DNA from: Desulforamulus putei DSM 12395
GTDB taxonomy: Bacteria > Bacillota > Desulfotomaculia > Desulfotomaculales > Desulfotomaculaceae
Direction of reading: 5' to 3'
DNA: 64,000 nt
NCBI RefSeq assembly: GCF_900129195.1
Contig: NZ_FQUY01000010.1
Location: 1-64,000, forward strand
Made by a program: the position numbers and the translations under genes. The stretch's first letter is position 1, and every line of letters begins with the position of its first letter. The notes beneath the pieces are model-generated. The model was not told where the DNA came from, did not search any database, and saw only the letters and a program-made list of their open reading frames with translations. Shown one piece after another: positions 50,748 through 58,995 of the stretch.

Positions 50748-50930
50748 ATGGGTTACGGATTTGGTCCCGGGTGGGATAAACCCGTAAAAAAACCGGTTCA
50801 GGATAAACCGGCTGTAAAACCCCCGGTACATGAAAAACCGGCAAATCCTAAAAAGCCACACATGAAAACACCGCCTTTCCCCTTTGATTTCAGTCAGTTC
50901 TTTGGAGGCAAGAAGCAAAAGAAAAGGTAA
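50748..50930 (+). CDS. Small Lys/Pro-rich protein, possible spore-coat component
   Basis: 60 aa from ATG 50748, with AGAAGGAGG 8 bases upstream. It begins MGYGFGPGWDKP, then repeats of K-P-V/P-H-E-K-P type (KPVQDKPAVKPP, HEKPANPKKPH), and ends FPFDFSQFFGGKKQKKR. It is highly basic and proline-rich, without membrane segment or enzyme motif. It lies next to spoIVA with a sigma-K-like promoter, so a coat or cortex-associated role is plausible. The stop is embedded in the terminator stem. Confidence 0.55.
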   Translation: MGYGFGPGWDKPVKKPVQDKPAVKPPVHEKPANPKKPHMKTPPFPFDFSQFFGGKKQKKR

Positions 50931-50976
50931 ATAAACAGTAAAAAGCAGGGCGTTCCCTGCTTTTTACTGTTTATTT
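50929..50976. terminator. Perfect 22-bp bidirectional terminator
   Basis: AAATAAACAGTAAAAAGC..GG (50929-50950) pairs perfectly with 50955-50976, loop CGTT. Runs of T lie within both arms. The stop codons of the small gene (50928-50930) and of gpsA (50975-50977) are both at the stem ends, so convergent transcripts share one hairpin. Confidence 0.9.
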
Positions 50977-52012
50977 ACTCCAGTGTCCAGTTTATTTTGC
51001 TGAGGGCAATTTCCTCAACCTCTAATTTTTTGCCCCTCCCCATTAAATTTAAAACCGCCTCCCGGGGCGGGAGTTTCTCAAACAATACTTTATAAATCTG
51101 TTCGGTAATGGGCATTTCCACCCCCTGCCGTTTGGCCAGTTCCCAGGCTACCCGGGTGGTTCTTACACCCTCCACCACCATGTTTACGCTGGCCACGGCT
51201 TCTTCCAGGGATTTCCCTTTGCCGATGGCAATGCCGCAGCGGCGATTGCGGCTGTGCATGCTGGTGCAGGTAACGATTAAGTCACCCACCCCCGCCAGCC
51301 CGGCAAAGGTTGACAAGTTTGCCCCCATGCTCAAACCCAGGCGGGTGATTTCCGCCAGCCCCCGGGTCATCATGGCAGCCTTGGTGTTATCCCCATATTC
51401 CAACCCGTCGGCAATGCCGGTACCAAGGGCAATAATGTTCTTCAAAGCGCCGCCCAGTTCCACTCCCACCAAATCCGGATTGGTGTAGACACGAAAGTCC
51501 CGGGTCATAAACAGGTCCTGCACATACTTGGCTGTTTCAATTTCTCGAGAGGCAGCCACCACCGCGGTGGGTATGTTGCGGCCCACCTCCTCGGCATGGC
51601 TGGGACCTGACAGTACCGCATAACGTCCCAAGGCTGCTTCCCCCGCCTCGGCGGCAAACACCTCGGACAACCTCTGAAGGGTGCTTTCTTCCAGTCCCTT
51701 GGCCACATTGATAATCACAGCATCGGATTTAATAAAAGGCAAAGACTGCTGCAACAGGTCCCGAAAACAATGGGAGGGAACCCCGAAGACCACCGCTGCC
51801 GCCTCATGCAGGACTTTTTCCAAATCCGTATCGGCGGTGATGTTCGGGTGTAATTTTATCCCAGGCAGGTATCTTTGGTTTTCCCCTTCATTAATGAACC
51901 GGGCCAATTCCTGTCTGCGTGCCCAGAGAACCACAGCATGGTTATTCTGGGCCAGCACCTGGGCCAGTGCCGTGGCCCAACTGCCGGCTCCCACTATGGC
52001 AATTTTGATCAT
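50975..52012 (-). CDS. gpsA: Glycerol-3-phosphate dehydrogenase (NAD(P)+)
   Basis: 345 aa. Makes sn-glycerol-3-phosphate for phospholipids. N-terminal [18 protein letters not shown] (residues 4-21), [17 protein letters not shown] (near 134), the catalytic Lys region [17 protein letters not shown], and the C-terminal block [11 protein letters not shown]. It forms an operon with plsY, 15 bases upstream, which uses glycerol-3-phosphate. The order der-plsY-gpsA is common in Firmicutes. Confidence 0.97.
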   Translation of the reverse strand: MIKIAIVGAGSWATALAQVLAQNNHAVVLWARRQELARFINEGENQRYLPGIKLHPNITADTDLEKVLHEAAAVVFGVPSHCFRDLLQQSLPFIKSDAVIINVAKGLEESTLQRLSEVFAAEAGEAALGRYAVLSGPSHAEEVGRNIPTAVVAASREIETAKYVQDLFMTRDFRVYTNPDLVGVELGGALKNIIALGTGIADGLEYGDNTKAAMMTRGLAEITRLGLSMGANLSTFAGLAGVGDLIVTCTSMHSRNRRCGIAIGKGKSLEEAVASVNMVVEGVRTTRVAWELAKRQGVEMPITEQIYKVLFEKLPPREAVLNLMGRGKKLEVEEIALSKINWTLE

Positions 52013-52027
52013 TCCCAGTCCTCCAAT

Positions 52028-52630
52028 CTATGACTTCTTCCGGCCAATTTTAAATTCAGTGCCGTTGAGAAGTCGTTTGATATTGGACGAGTGCTTCCAC
52101 ACCGCAAAGGCGGCCACCAGCACGGAAAATATCAGGGTTGCTTTATTATAATGAAAGATTATCATCCAGAGGGGCAGGGAAACTGCTCCCAAAATGGAAC
52201 CTAAAGAAACATAACGGGACCATGCCACTGTGGTTAACCATACCAGAAAGGCCAGCAGCAAGGGCAGTGGAGCAATGGCCAGTACCGCACCGGCGCCGGT
52301 GGCGATGATTTTGCCGCCTTTGAAACCAAGCCAGAGGGGCCAGCTGTGCCCGGCCATTACGGCCAGGGCTGCAGCAAGGACGGTAATGTCCGTATTTTCT
52401 AGCTGTTTAGCCAGTAAAACCGCTGTTACACCTTTCAACATATCCAGCGCTAACACCAACAGACCCGGTCCTTTGCCCAGGGTGCGCCAAACGTTGGTGG
52501 CCCCGATATTCCCGCTGCCGTATTTGCGGATATCAATCCCCTTCCAGAAACGGGCCAGTAAAAACCCGAAGGGAATTGATCCGATCAAATAGGCCCCGGC
52601 TATGACGAAAATAGTGGTTATAGTAAACAA
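52028..52630 (-). CDS. plsY: Glycerol-3-phosphate acyltransferase (acyl-phosphate)
   Basis: 200 aa integral membrane protein. Transfers an acyl group from acyl-phosphate to glycerol-3-phosphate, the first step of phosphatidic acid synthesis. Three family motifs are visible: YLIGSIPFGFLLARFWKGIDIRKYGSGNIGATN (residues 14-46), GHSWPLWLGFKGGKIIATGAG, and LGSILGAVSLPLW. Five hydrophobic segments. It lies between der and gpsA in the same transcript. Its substrate comes from PlsX, not in the window. Confidence 0.96.
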   Translation of the reverse strand: MFTITTIFVIAGAYLIGSIPFGFLLARFWKGIDIRKYGSGNIGATNVWRTLGKGPGLLVLALDMLKGVTAVLLAKQLENTDITVLAAALAVMAGHSWPLWLGFKGGKIIATGAGAVLAIAPLPLLLAFLVWLTTVAWSRYVSLGSILGAVSLPLWMIIFHYNKATLIFSVLVAAFAVWKHSSNIKRLLNGTEFKIGRKKS

Positions 52631-52677
52631 AATGCATTCCTCCGAATCTTAAGGAAAAAGCTTACCGGCAGTAATGC

Positions 52678-53997
52678 TTATTGGTCCTTGGCATCCCTTT
52701 TGCGCAGGAAGAACCGGATCGGTGTACCCTCGAAGCCATAGGCATCTCTAATCTTGTTTTCCAGGTAGCGCTGGTAAGAAAAATGCATTAATTCCGGTTC
52801 GTTGACAAACAAAATAAAGGTAGGCGGCTTCACGCCACCCTGGGTGGCATAAAAGATTTTCAGCTTGCGTTGTTTATCCCCCGGCGGCGGGGTGGCCTGG
52901 GTGGCTTCCCGAATAAGATTGTTAAGGTCCGCTGTGGACACGCGCTTGCTGGCCTCATCCACCACGTAATCCACCGTCTCCAGCACTTTTGGCAGCCGCT
53001 GTTTGGTCAGGGCGGAAATATACAGTGTGGGCGCGTAATGTAAAAAGCTCAGCTCTTCTCTTATTTTCTTATCAAATTTGTTCATGGTCTTATCGTCTTT
53101 TTCGATGAGATCCCATTTATTGACCACCAAAATGACGGCCTTACCCTTATCGTGGGCATAGCCGACGATCTTTTTGTCCTGTTCGGCTACTCCTTCGGTG
53201 GCATCAAAGACCATTAAAACCACATCACAGCGGTCTATGGCCCGCAGGGCCCGGACCACGCTGTATCGCTCAGCGGGCAAATCAATGCGGTTGCGCCGCC
53301 TCATGCCGGCGGTGTCCACAATGACGTAATTTTTGCCGTTTCGCTCAAAGGGTGAGTCAATGGCATCCCGGGTGGTTCCCGGAATATTGCTTACTATCAC
53401 CCGTTCTTCCCCCAGAATGGCATTAACCAGGGAGGATTTCCCGACGTTGGGCCTGCCGATGACAGCAATTCGCACGGTATCCGGCGGGTAGGGATCCTCC
53501 TCCTGGGGGGGCAGTAACGTGACCAGTTCATCCAGCAAATCACCGGTGTTTAACCCTTCTGCGGCGGATACAGGAATGGGTTCTCCCAACCCCAACTGGT
53601 AAAATTCGTAGTAAGGAATCTTATCGAACTGTTCCACTTTGTTGGCCACCAGTAAAACCGGCTTATCAGCCCTGCGCAGGCTCCTGGCCACTTCTTCATC
53701 GACAGCGGTAAGACCTTCCCTGGCATCCACCACAAACAGGACCACATCCGCCTCCTTTATGGCCAGTTCCGCTTGTTTTCTGATTTGAGAGGTTATGACA
53801 TCCTCGGCAAAGTCCAGGCCGCCGGTATCTACCAGAGTAAATTCACGTCCCCGCCATTCCGCGTCCTGATACAGCCTGTCCCGAGTCACCCCGGGCATGT
53901 CTTCAACAATGGCAACCCGGGCGCCCACAATCCTGTTAAATAACGTAGATTTCCCCACATTGGGTCGCCCGACAATAGCAACAATGGGTTTCGCCAA
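52678..53997 (-). CDS. der: GTPase Der (EngA), ribosome assembly
   Basis: 439 aa with two tandem GTPase domains and a C-terminal KH-like domain. G1 motifs: [14 protein letters not shown] at residue 10 and [15 protein letters not shown] near 184. G3: DTGGLD and DTAGMRR. G4: NKVEQ and NKWD. The KH domain starts near 355 ([14 protein letters not shown] onward). Needed for late 50S maturation. It begins the der-plsY-gpsA unit. ATG 53997 is preceded by GAAAAGGGGGAAAACCC. Confidence 0.97.
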   Translation of the reverse strand: MAKPIVAIVGRPNVGKSTLFNRIVGARVAIVEDMPGVTRDRLYQDAEWRGREFTLVDTGGLDFAEDVITSQIRKQAELAIKEADVVLFVVDAREGLTAVDEEVARSLRRADKPVLLVANKVEQFDKIPYYEFYQLGLGEPIPVSAAEGLNTGDLLDELVTLLPPQEEDPYPPDTVRIAVIGRPNVGKSSLVNAILGEERVIVSNIPGTTRDAIDSPFERNGKNYVIVDTAGMRRRNRIDLPAERYSVVRALRAIDRCDVVLMVFDATEGVAEQDKKIVGYAHDKGKAVILVVNKWDLIEKDDKTMNKFDKKIREELSFLHYAPTLYISALTKQRLPKVLETVDYVVDEASKRVSTADLNNLIREATQATPPPGDKQRKLKIFYATQGGVKPPTFILFVNEPELMHFSYQRYLENKIRDAYGFEGTPIRFFLRKRDAKDQ

Positions 53998-54157
53998 AGG
54001 GTTTTCCCCCTTTTCTCCAGTGTAGTCATTTCAATTTAAGGATATCTGACGGTCGTTTGGTTATGGGCAGCCTGGCAATTCCTACCGCTATGCTCACGCA
54101 GCTTTCATGGTAGTTGAAAAACCGGTCTGCCTGCATAGGTTTTGTTTTTAATAAGTT

Positions 54158-55486
54158 TCACCAGTTTGTATCTTGTTTAATCCCCAGCGCCACTTCCACC
54201 AGATCCCGCGGGCCTTCCACCACTGCCACCGGCACCCGCAGTTGTTGAGAAACATCACGGACCCGCAGGTCGTCCAGAAACACGTCTTCCCCGTTGCGGA
54301 GCATGACAGTGGGCAGTACCAGCAGGTCCCCGATTTCCTTACCCTGCAGGCTGTCAATGATATCCCGGGCGGTTAACAGGCCGGTTACGGTGACAGTTTC
54401 TCCAAAGAAAGTATTTTTGACAACCTCCAGGTTCACCTGCAGCCCTGCCACCTGGTTTAACCCTTCCACCACCTGCCGCAAAAAAGGCTCCCCGGACATG
54501 CCTGTCACCAGGGTGACGGTGCGGTTATGTTCAATCCGGTCCGGCAGGTCCTCTTTTAGCAATTCCCACTCATCCAAAAACAGCCTGGCCAGGCCGACGC
54601 CGTTTTCGGTTTGGGGAAAATCACCATAGTTTTCGGTGGGAGGAATGGGTTTTCCTGCCATGACATAAAATTCATCAGAGGCGTAGACAAAGGGGTAATC
54701 CCAGCGGGCTAAAAACTTGCGCTGGTAGTCTTCTATGAGTTCCACCACAGCCCGGGCTTCTTCCCGGTTAAAAGGTCGCAGATTAAAAAGCCCTTCTCTG
54801 AACTTGGTTATCCCCACCGGAACCACCGCCAGGGAATGCACCCGGGGCCACAGTCGGGACAAATCCTCGATGGTCCTCACCAGTTCTTTACCGTCATTGA
54901 TGCCGGGACAAAGGACCACCTGGGTTTGCATTTCTATGCCCGCCTCGGCCAGTCTTGTCAGTTGATCCATAATTTTACCGGCATGCCGGTTATTTAACAT
55001 GCGACGGCGCAGATCGGGATTGGTGGTGTGGACGGAAATGTAGAGAGGTCCCAACCTTTGATCAATAATTCTTTGCAGTTCCGCCTCATCTACATTGGTC
55101 AGGGTGACAAAGTTTCCCTGCCAAAAAGAAAGACGATAATCATCGTCTTTAATATAAAGGGTCTCCCGCATCCCGGGCGCCATCTGGTCTACAAAGCAAA
55201 AGAGGCAGCGATTTCGGCAACGCCTGGTAGGCCCAAAGGAATGCTCGCCAAAATCCAACCCCAAATCTTCTTCATAATCCTTTTCGATCTCAATTTCCCA
55301 CTCTTCGCCATCCCCGGTCACCACCCGGGCCACCAGTTCTTCATTGGCACAGAGAAAGCGATAATCCAAGATATCCCGGACCGGCTGGTCATTGATGGCC
55401 ACCAGCCTGTCTCCCGGTTGAATGCCCAATTGGTCTGCAATGCTGTCCCTATCGACACCTGTGATTAATAATCCGTTGCTGTTCAT
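54158..55486 (-). CDS. DUF512 radical-SAM-like protein with PDZ domain
   Basis: 442 aa from ATG 55486, placed after GGGGAGATTTTT; the frame extends 10 codons without an RBS. N-terminal PDZ-like segment (ITGVDRDSIADQLGIQPGDRLVAIN, residues 5-30), then a radical-SAM-type cluster motif CRNRCLFCFVDQ (CxxxCxxC, near 90) and TIM-barrel text, and the DUF512 C-terminal domain ending GPRDLVEVALG. Widespread in clostridia and cyanobacteria; the reaction is unknown. It sits upstream of der, about 160 bases away, in a cluster conserved in Peptococcaceae as far as I recall. Confidence 0.9.
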   Translation of the reverse strand: MNSNGLLITGVDRDSIADQLGIQPGDRLVAINDQPVRDILDYRFLCANEELVARVVTGDGEEWEIEIEKDYEEDLGLDFGEHSFGPTRRCRNRCLFCFVDQMAPGMRETLYIKDDDYRLSFWQGNFVTLTNVDEAELQRIIDQRLGPLYISVHTTNPDLRRRMLNNRHAGKIMDQLTRLAEAGIEMQTQVVLCPGINDGKELVRTIEDLSRLWPRVHSLAVVPVGITKFREGLFNLRPFNREEARAVVELIEDYQRKFLARWDYPFVYASDEFYVMAGKPIPPTENYGDFPQTENGVGLARLFLDEWELLKEDLPDRIEHNRTVTLVTGMSGEPFLRQVVEGLNQVAGLQVNLEVVKNTFFGETVTVTGLLTARDIIDSLQGKEIGDLLVLPTVMLRNGEDVFLDDLRVRDVSQQLRVPVAVVEGPRDLVEVALGIKQDTNW

Positions 55487-55548
55487 AAAAATCTCCCCGT
55501 GGACGTACTGCATCAATTATCCACCATTTGCCAATCATAGTCAAGGAC

Positions 55549-55731
55549 TTAGTGTTGAACAATGAGGTATGTCCCATTTCCCAGGTCATGAACGGTACTT
55601 TGTAAAACATTGGCAAGATGGCGGGCCAATTTTTCCCGTTCGTCCTCGTCCCGCGCTATAATAATAGGAAGGTCTCCTGTAATGTTATCGGGGTTGACAG
55701 TCACCGCCGCCATGATAGTCCCCTTGGACAT
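55549..55731 (-). CDS. Capping complex subunit for YIEGIA
   Basis: 60 aa, MSKGTIMAAVTVNPDNITGD at the start, then LPIIIARDEDEREKLARHLANVLQ and a final strand GTYLIVQH. I recognise it as the small partner that accompanies YIEGIA membrane proteins in spore-formers. It is a soluble alpha/beta protein with RBS GGAGGTGTTCGC. It is encoded 21 bases after the YIEGIA gene, in the same transcript. Function not established. Confidence 0.85.
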   Translation of the reverse strand: MSKGTIMAAVTVNPDNITGDLPIIIARDEDEREKLARHLANVLQSTVHDLGNGTYLIVQH

Positions 55732-55752
55732 GCGAACACCTCCTCACCGCTG

Positions 55753-56643
55753 CTAATCGGATGCGTAGCGTCCTGCCCTGGATTTTAACGGTCTTGAGGC
55801 GGCGCTTTCCAAAACAGGCGCCTTTTTCACCGCTTCAATCAAGGCCTTCATATCCGGCTCATTGGGTACAATATAAAAACCAACCTGGCCGGTATCCGGG
55901 TCTTTACGAAGCATGGGCGTAAATTCGGGTAAATCTACGTCTTTTTTGGTCCCCAGAATGGTAGCCGCCGTGTGGGCAATGGCCAGTCGCTGGCCTATAT
56001 CATGAATGGTGGCCCGGGCGTCATCATTCCTGGGTTTAAGAATTACCCCCAGACCGTCTTCTAATATTTTCCTGCGGCTTGCTTTCAGACCCACGGACAT
56101 AATGTTGATATGATCCACATACAAAACAGTATCTTTAAAATGTAGTTTTGCCGGCACCACTTCGCAAATATCGCCTATGGTCTCGCCGGACTTAAAAAGC
56201 AGGCTGATGAGGATCAACACCATTCCACCGGCGATGCCGGGCAGCAACCCTAAAAATTGCGTGATCAGGGAAGTGAGAAAGGCTGTGGCCATCACCAGGT
56301 AATTGCGTGCTTCAAAGGTGCGGGCGATCCCTTCGATATAATCTTTCCCCCGCTGTACCAGTTCACTTTCCTCAAGACTTTCCAGGGTTTGTCTTTCCAT
56401 GCTCCGGATTTCTCGAAATTGCTGCGCTGCCAGGGCCAGAAAGGTAAAGGCTGCATAATCCGGCTCCAACAGGGCCGGCACAGCGATGGCCCCCAGGGAC
56501 GCCGCTATAAAGCCCAGGGAAAGGTGTGTCACAAAACCATGGGGGTAGCCGGGATACTGCCTGTAATCCACCCGCAGCAGGACCACGCGGGTTAAAAAAC
56601 CGGCCATAATACCGTTAACCACCACCATCAGGTATTTTTCCAT
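55753..56643 (-). CDS. YIEGIA-family membrane protein (sporulation-associated)
   Basis: 296 aa. Multipass: MVVVNGIMAGFLTRVVLL at the start, hydrophobic stretches near 40-60 and 115-150. The name-giving motif is GKDYIEGIARTFEARN (residues about 100-115). The C-terminal half is soluble (PAKLHFKDTVLYVDHINIM onward). It occurs only in endospore formers as far as I know, next to its capping subunit. A role in the forespore or mother-cell membrane is inferred. It is followed by the DUF512 gene. Confidence 0.88.
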   Translation of the reverse strand: MEKYLMVVVNGIMAGFLTRVVLLRVDYRQYPGYPHGFVTHLSLGFIAASLGAIAVPALLEPDYAAFTFLALAAQQFREIRSMERQTLESLEESELVQRGKDYIEGIARTFEARNYLVMATAFLTSLITQFLGLLPGIAGGMVLILISLLFKSGETIGDICEVVPAKLHFKDTVLYVDHINIMSVGLKASRRKILEDGLGVILKPRNDDARATIHDIGQRLAIAHTAATILGTKKDVDLPEFTPMLRKDPDTGQVGFYIVPNEPDMKALIEAVKKAPVLESAASRPLKSRAGRYASD

Positions 56644-56725
56644 ACAATCACCTCCGTGAGCTCAAAATCCGCTGTCTGAGATGTAAAATCAGGGTATCTT
56701 TCTTCAAACAGAACATGGAATATCG

Positions 56726-56762
56726 TAAAACTGCCGCCTCCCTGCTGAAGGCGGCAGTTTCT
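56726..56762 (-). terminator. Terminator of spoIIP
   Basis: AACTGCCGCC / GGCGGCAGTT, loop TCCCTGCTGAA. The minus strand continues TTTTAC. It separates spoIIP from the YIEGIA gene. Confidence 0.75.
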
Positions 56763-56796
56763 TTTGGGGGATATTGATTCCACCGGGTTCACCGGT

Positions 56797-58080
56797 TCAG
56801 TCCTCTGTTACATCATCCCGGTGGTCGATGACCGCCCGGTCTGCCATATTATCACTGGCTTTTTTCATTACTTTGGTATCTCCTGCCGGTTTCTTCGCCC
56901 TCTGTCTTATTCTGGTAACCGGTCCCAGGTAATTGGTAAATTCTTTACCAAAACCGGCTAATCGATCACCGACACCCTTCAGGCTGCCTGTACTGATGAA
57001 CAGGAAACCGCCGCCCAGCAGCAGGGTTAATCCCAAAATCCAGCCAACCGCCCGCCAGCCGCCTGTACCGGTGGCGCCGGGCTGGGTGATACCGCCCCCG
57101 GGAACATTACGTGTTTGCGGGCCACCTTCAATTCCTAAAACCGTAGGTATGGCATCGGCAAACAGGGCTACACCCCGCTCAGCCTCTCCTTTGGTATTGG
57201 TATGGGTCCCCGCTTCAATCAGGATGGCTGTGGGCATTAAATCCTGGTTGTAATTACCTTTAGCCATAAAAATTTCTTTAACAATGGTAGGGTGAACCTT
57301 ATTGGCATAGGCCATCATCCGCCGGGCAAAATCCTTGTTTGCCTCCATATTGGGGTTCTGCCGACCAACCACCAAACGCAGCTGGCTGACTTTATTGTCA
57401 GAAACAGTGGCCCTATAATAACTGGCATCAGGAATACCGTCCCGGTGAACATCAATGATGGCCACAGGATTTTGCTTCATCAGTTTCATGGCGGTACGCC
57501 GGGACCGCTGGTAAGCCGCATTGTCGTGAGGATCATGGGGTGTTTGATCATACACCACCCTGGTGTCGCTCTTTTGCTGAAGCCTGCTCACCAGACTTCT
57601 CCCTACATCATAAATGCCGCCCTTAAAAGGTATGCTCTCGGAACCGTCACTGGGCACGTAGGCCTCATCGCTGTGGGTATGATAAATACCCACTGTACCT
57701 CCTTTGCGGTTTGCGGCAGCCATGGCCAGTCGCTCGTCGGTAAAGAACTCATGCCAGGCCAAAAATTGCTTGTCCTTGCCGAGGGACTTGGCAACAGCCC
57801 TGTTTTGGTCTACCTTAATAACCCGGTAATGGTCTCCTTTTGAATTGATAATCTCGTCGCCCACTGCCACGCCCCGGCAGGCCCGACTGATGACCGATCC
57901 TTTGGCATCGACAATATCAATGGCTTTGCCAACAATATGATCCGCATCTTCATTGGACAAAACAGAGGCGGGATTCCATGCCGGAAGGACTGTTTCCGAT
58001 AATCCCAGGTAACCGATTATGCCAATTCCTGTAAACATCATCAAGAGGCTAAGAATCACAAAGAATTGTTTAGTCTTCAA
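56797..58080 (-). CDS. spoIIP: Stage II sporulation protein P
   Basis: 427 aa. Peptidoglycan amidase/endopeptidase of the engulfment machine with SpoIID and SpoIIM. N-terminal signal anchor (FFVILSLLMMFTGIGIIGYLG). The catalytic domain has VGIYHTHSDEAYVPSDG (zinc His, near residue 155), NPVAIIDVHRDGIPD and LIEAGTHTNTKGEAERG. A C-terminal transmembrane helix (AVGWILGLTLLLGGGFLFIS) and a basic tail follow, an extra anchor not found in all SpoIIP. It overlaps the DUF1614 gene by 11 bases. Confidence 0.93.
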   Translation of the reverse strand: MKTKQFFVILSLLMMFTGIGIIGYLGLSETVLPAWNPASVLSNEDADHIVGKAIDIVDAKGSVISRACRGVAVGDEIINSKGDHYRVIKVDQNRAVAKSLGKDKQFLAWHEFFTDERLAMAAANRKGGTVGIYHTHSDEAYVPSDGSESIPFKGGIYDVGRSLVSRLQQKSDTRVVYDQTPHDPHDNAAYQRSRRTAMKLMKQNPVAIIDVHRDGIPDASYYRATVSDNKVSQLRLVVGRQNPNMEANKDFARRMMAYANKVHPTIVKEIFMAKGNYNQDLMPTAILIEAGTHTNTKGEAERGVALFADAIPTVLGIEGGPQTRNVPGGGITQPGATGTGGWRAVGWILGLTLLLGGGFLFISTGSLKGVGDRLAGFGKEFTNYLGPVTRIRQRAKKPAGDTKVMKKASDNMADRAVIDHRDDVTED

Positions 58081-58855
58081 GACGGTCTACCTCCTCCCTG
58101 GCTAACTCCCTGCGAGATTCTTTATCACCATCACCCCGGGGGTTATCATCTCCTTTTTTGCGGCCAAACTGAGGCTTCCTTAGTCCCGCCAGCAGGGCGT
58201 CGGGCTTTCCTTCGGAGGTGGGGCCGCCTTGCAGTCTCTCTCTGGTCTCCCCGATCAAATCGGCCAGCAGGATGGCTAAAATACCTGAAATAACAATGGA
58301 GTCAAAGGCGCCGGCGCCGCCAATGCTTTTGAGGGCATTGGTGGCGTTATTGCGAACCAGGTAAAAATAGTTTGCTATGTCTGCCATTAAAACCCCCAGG
58401 GTAGCGCCGATGAAAGCGCTCCTGCGGGAACGTCCTGCTATATAAGCAATCACTGCTGCAACGATGGGAAACAAATAAAGGGTATCCAGAAATCCAAACC
58501 TGCCGGCCGGCTCAGGCAAACCGGTCATTAACCGGGAACCGATAAACCAGATAACCGCCGCCGTCAGCGCCGAAGCAATTAAGGCCCGGCTCACCTCTTT
58601 GCCGGTACCCGCTTTAACCAGAAGGTAGACAGCCAACCCTACGGGCACCAGCGCCCCTCCCACGTTTATTTCCAGGGGTACCGGCGTGCCGGGTACCGGA
58701 ATGTTGATGAAGCTGCCCACAATCAGAGCCAAAATCACGGCCAGGGCTCCCTTGTCGGACAATCTCATACGGTCCAGTGCCCGCTGGGCTATGCCAAAAA
58801 AGATGAGCAAGGACACTACAATTAAAACAATAAGTCCCAATGGAAAACGGTCCAT
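58070..58855 (-). CDS. DUF1614-family membrane protein
   Basis: 261 aa. About seven hydrophobic helices, starting GLIVLIVVSLLIFFGIAQ, with the conserved segment IGATLGVLMADIANYFYLV and GGAGAFDSIVISGILAILLADL (residues about 150-210). A charged hydrophilic tail (FGRKKGDDNPRGDGDKESRRELAREE) follows. DUF1614 proteins are polytopic with no known activity. The gene overlaps spoIIP by 11 bases, suggesting a sporulation link in this organism group. RBS GGAGGCAGGTTT before ATG. Confidence 0.85.
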   Translation of the reverse strand: MDRFPLGLIVLIVVSLLIFFGIAQRALDRMRLSDKGALAVILALIVGSFINIPVPGTPVPLEINVGGALVPVGLAVYLLVKAGTGKEVSRALIASALTAAVIWFIGSRLMTGLPEPAGRFGFLDTLYLFPIVAAVIAYIAGRSRRSAFIGATLGVLMADIANYFYLVRNNATNALKSIGGAGAFDSIVISGILAILLADLIGETRERLQGGPTSEGKPDALLAGLRKPQFGRKKGDDNPRGDGDKESRRELAREEVDRLED

Positions 58856-58949
58856 AAACCTGCCTCCTTTTGATTAAATTCATATCTGAAAAATAGAGTT
58901 CCCTCCGGTGGTCAAATTATGCAGCGGCAATAGAAAAGGCCGATAGCCT

Positions 58950-58987
58950 TGCAAAATAAAAAACGGCTGTCAAAAAGACAACCGTTT
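58950..58987 (-). terminator. Terminator of ispH-rpsA
   Basis: AACGGCTGTC / GACAACCGTT-type stem (one mismatch), loop AAAAA. The minus strand continues into TTTTTTATTTTGC. It starts 9 bases past the stop. Confidence 0.8.
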
Positions 58988-58995
58988 CTTGATCC

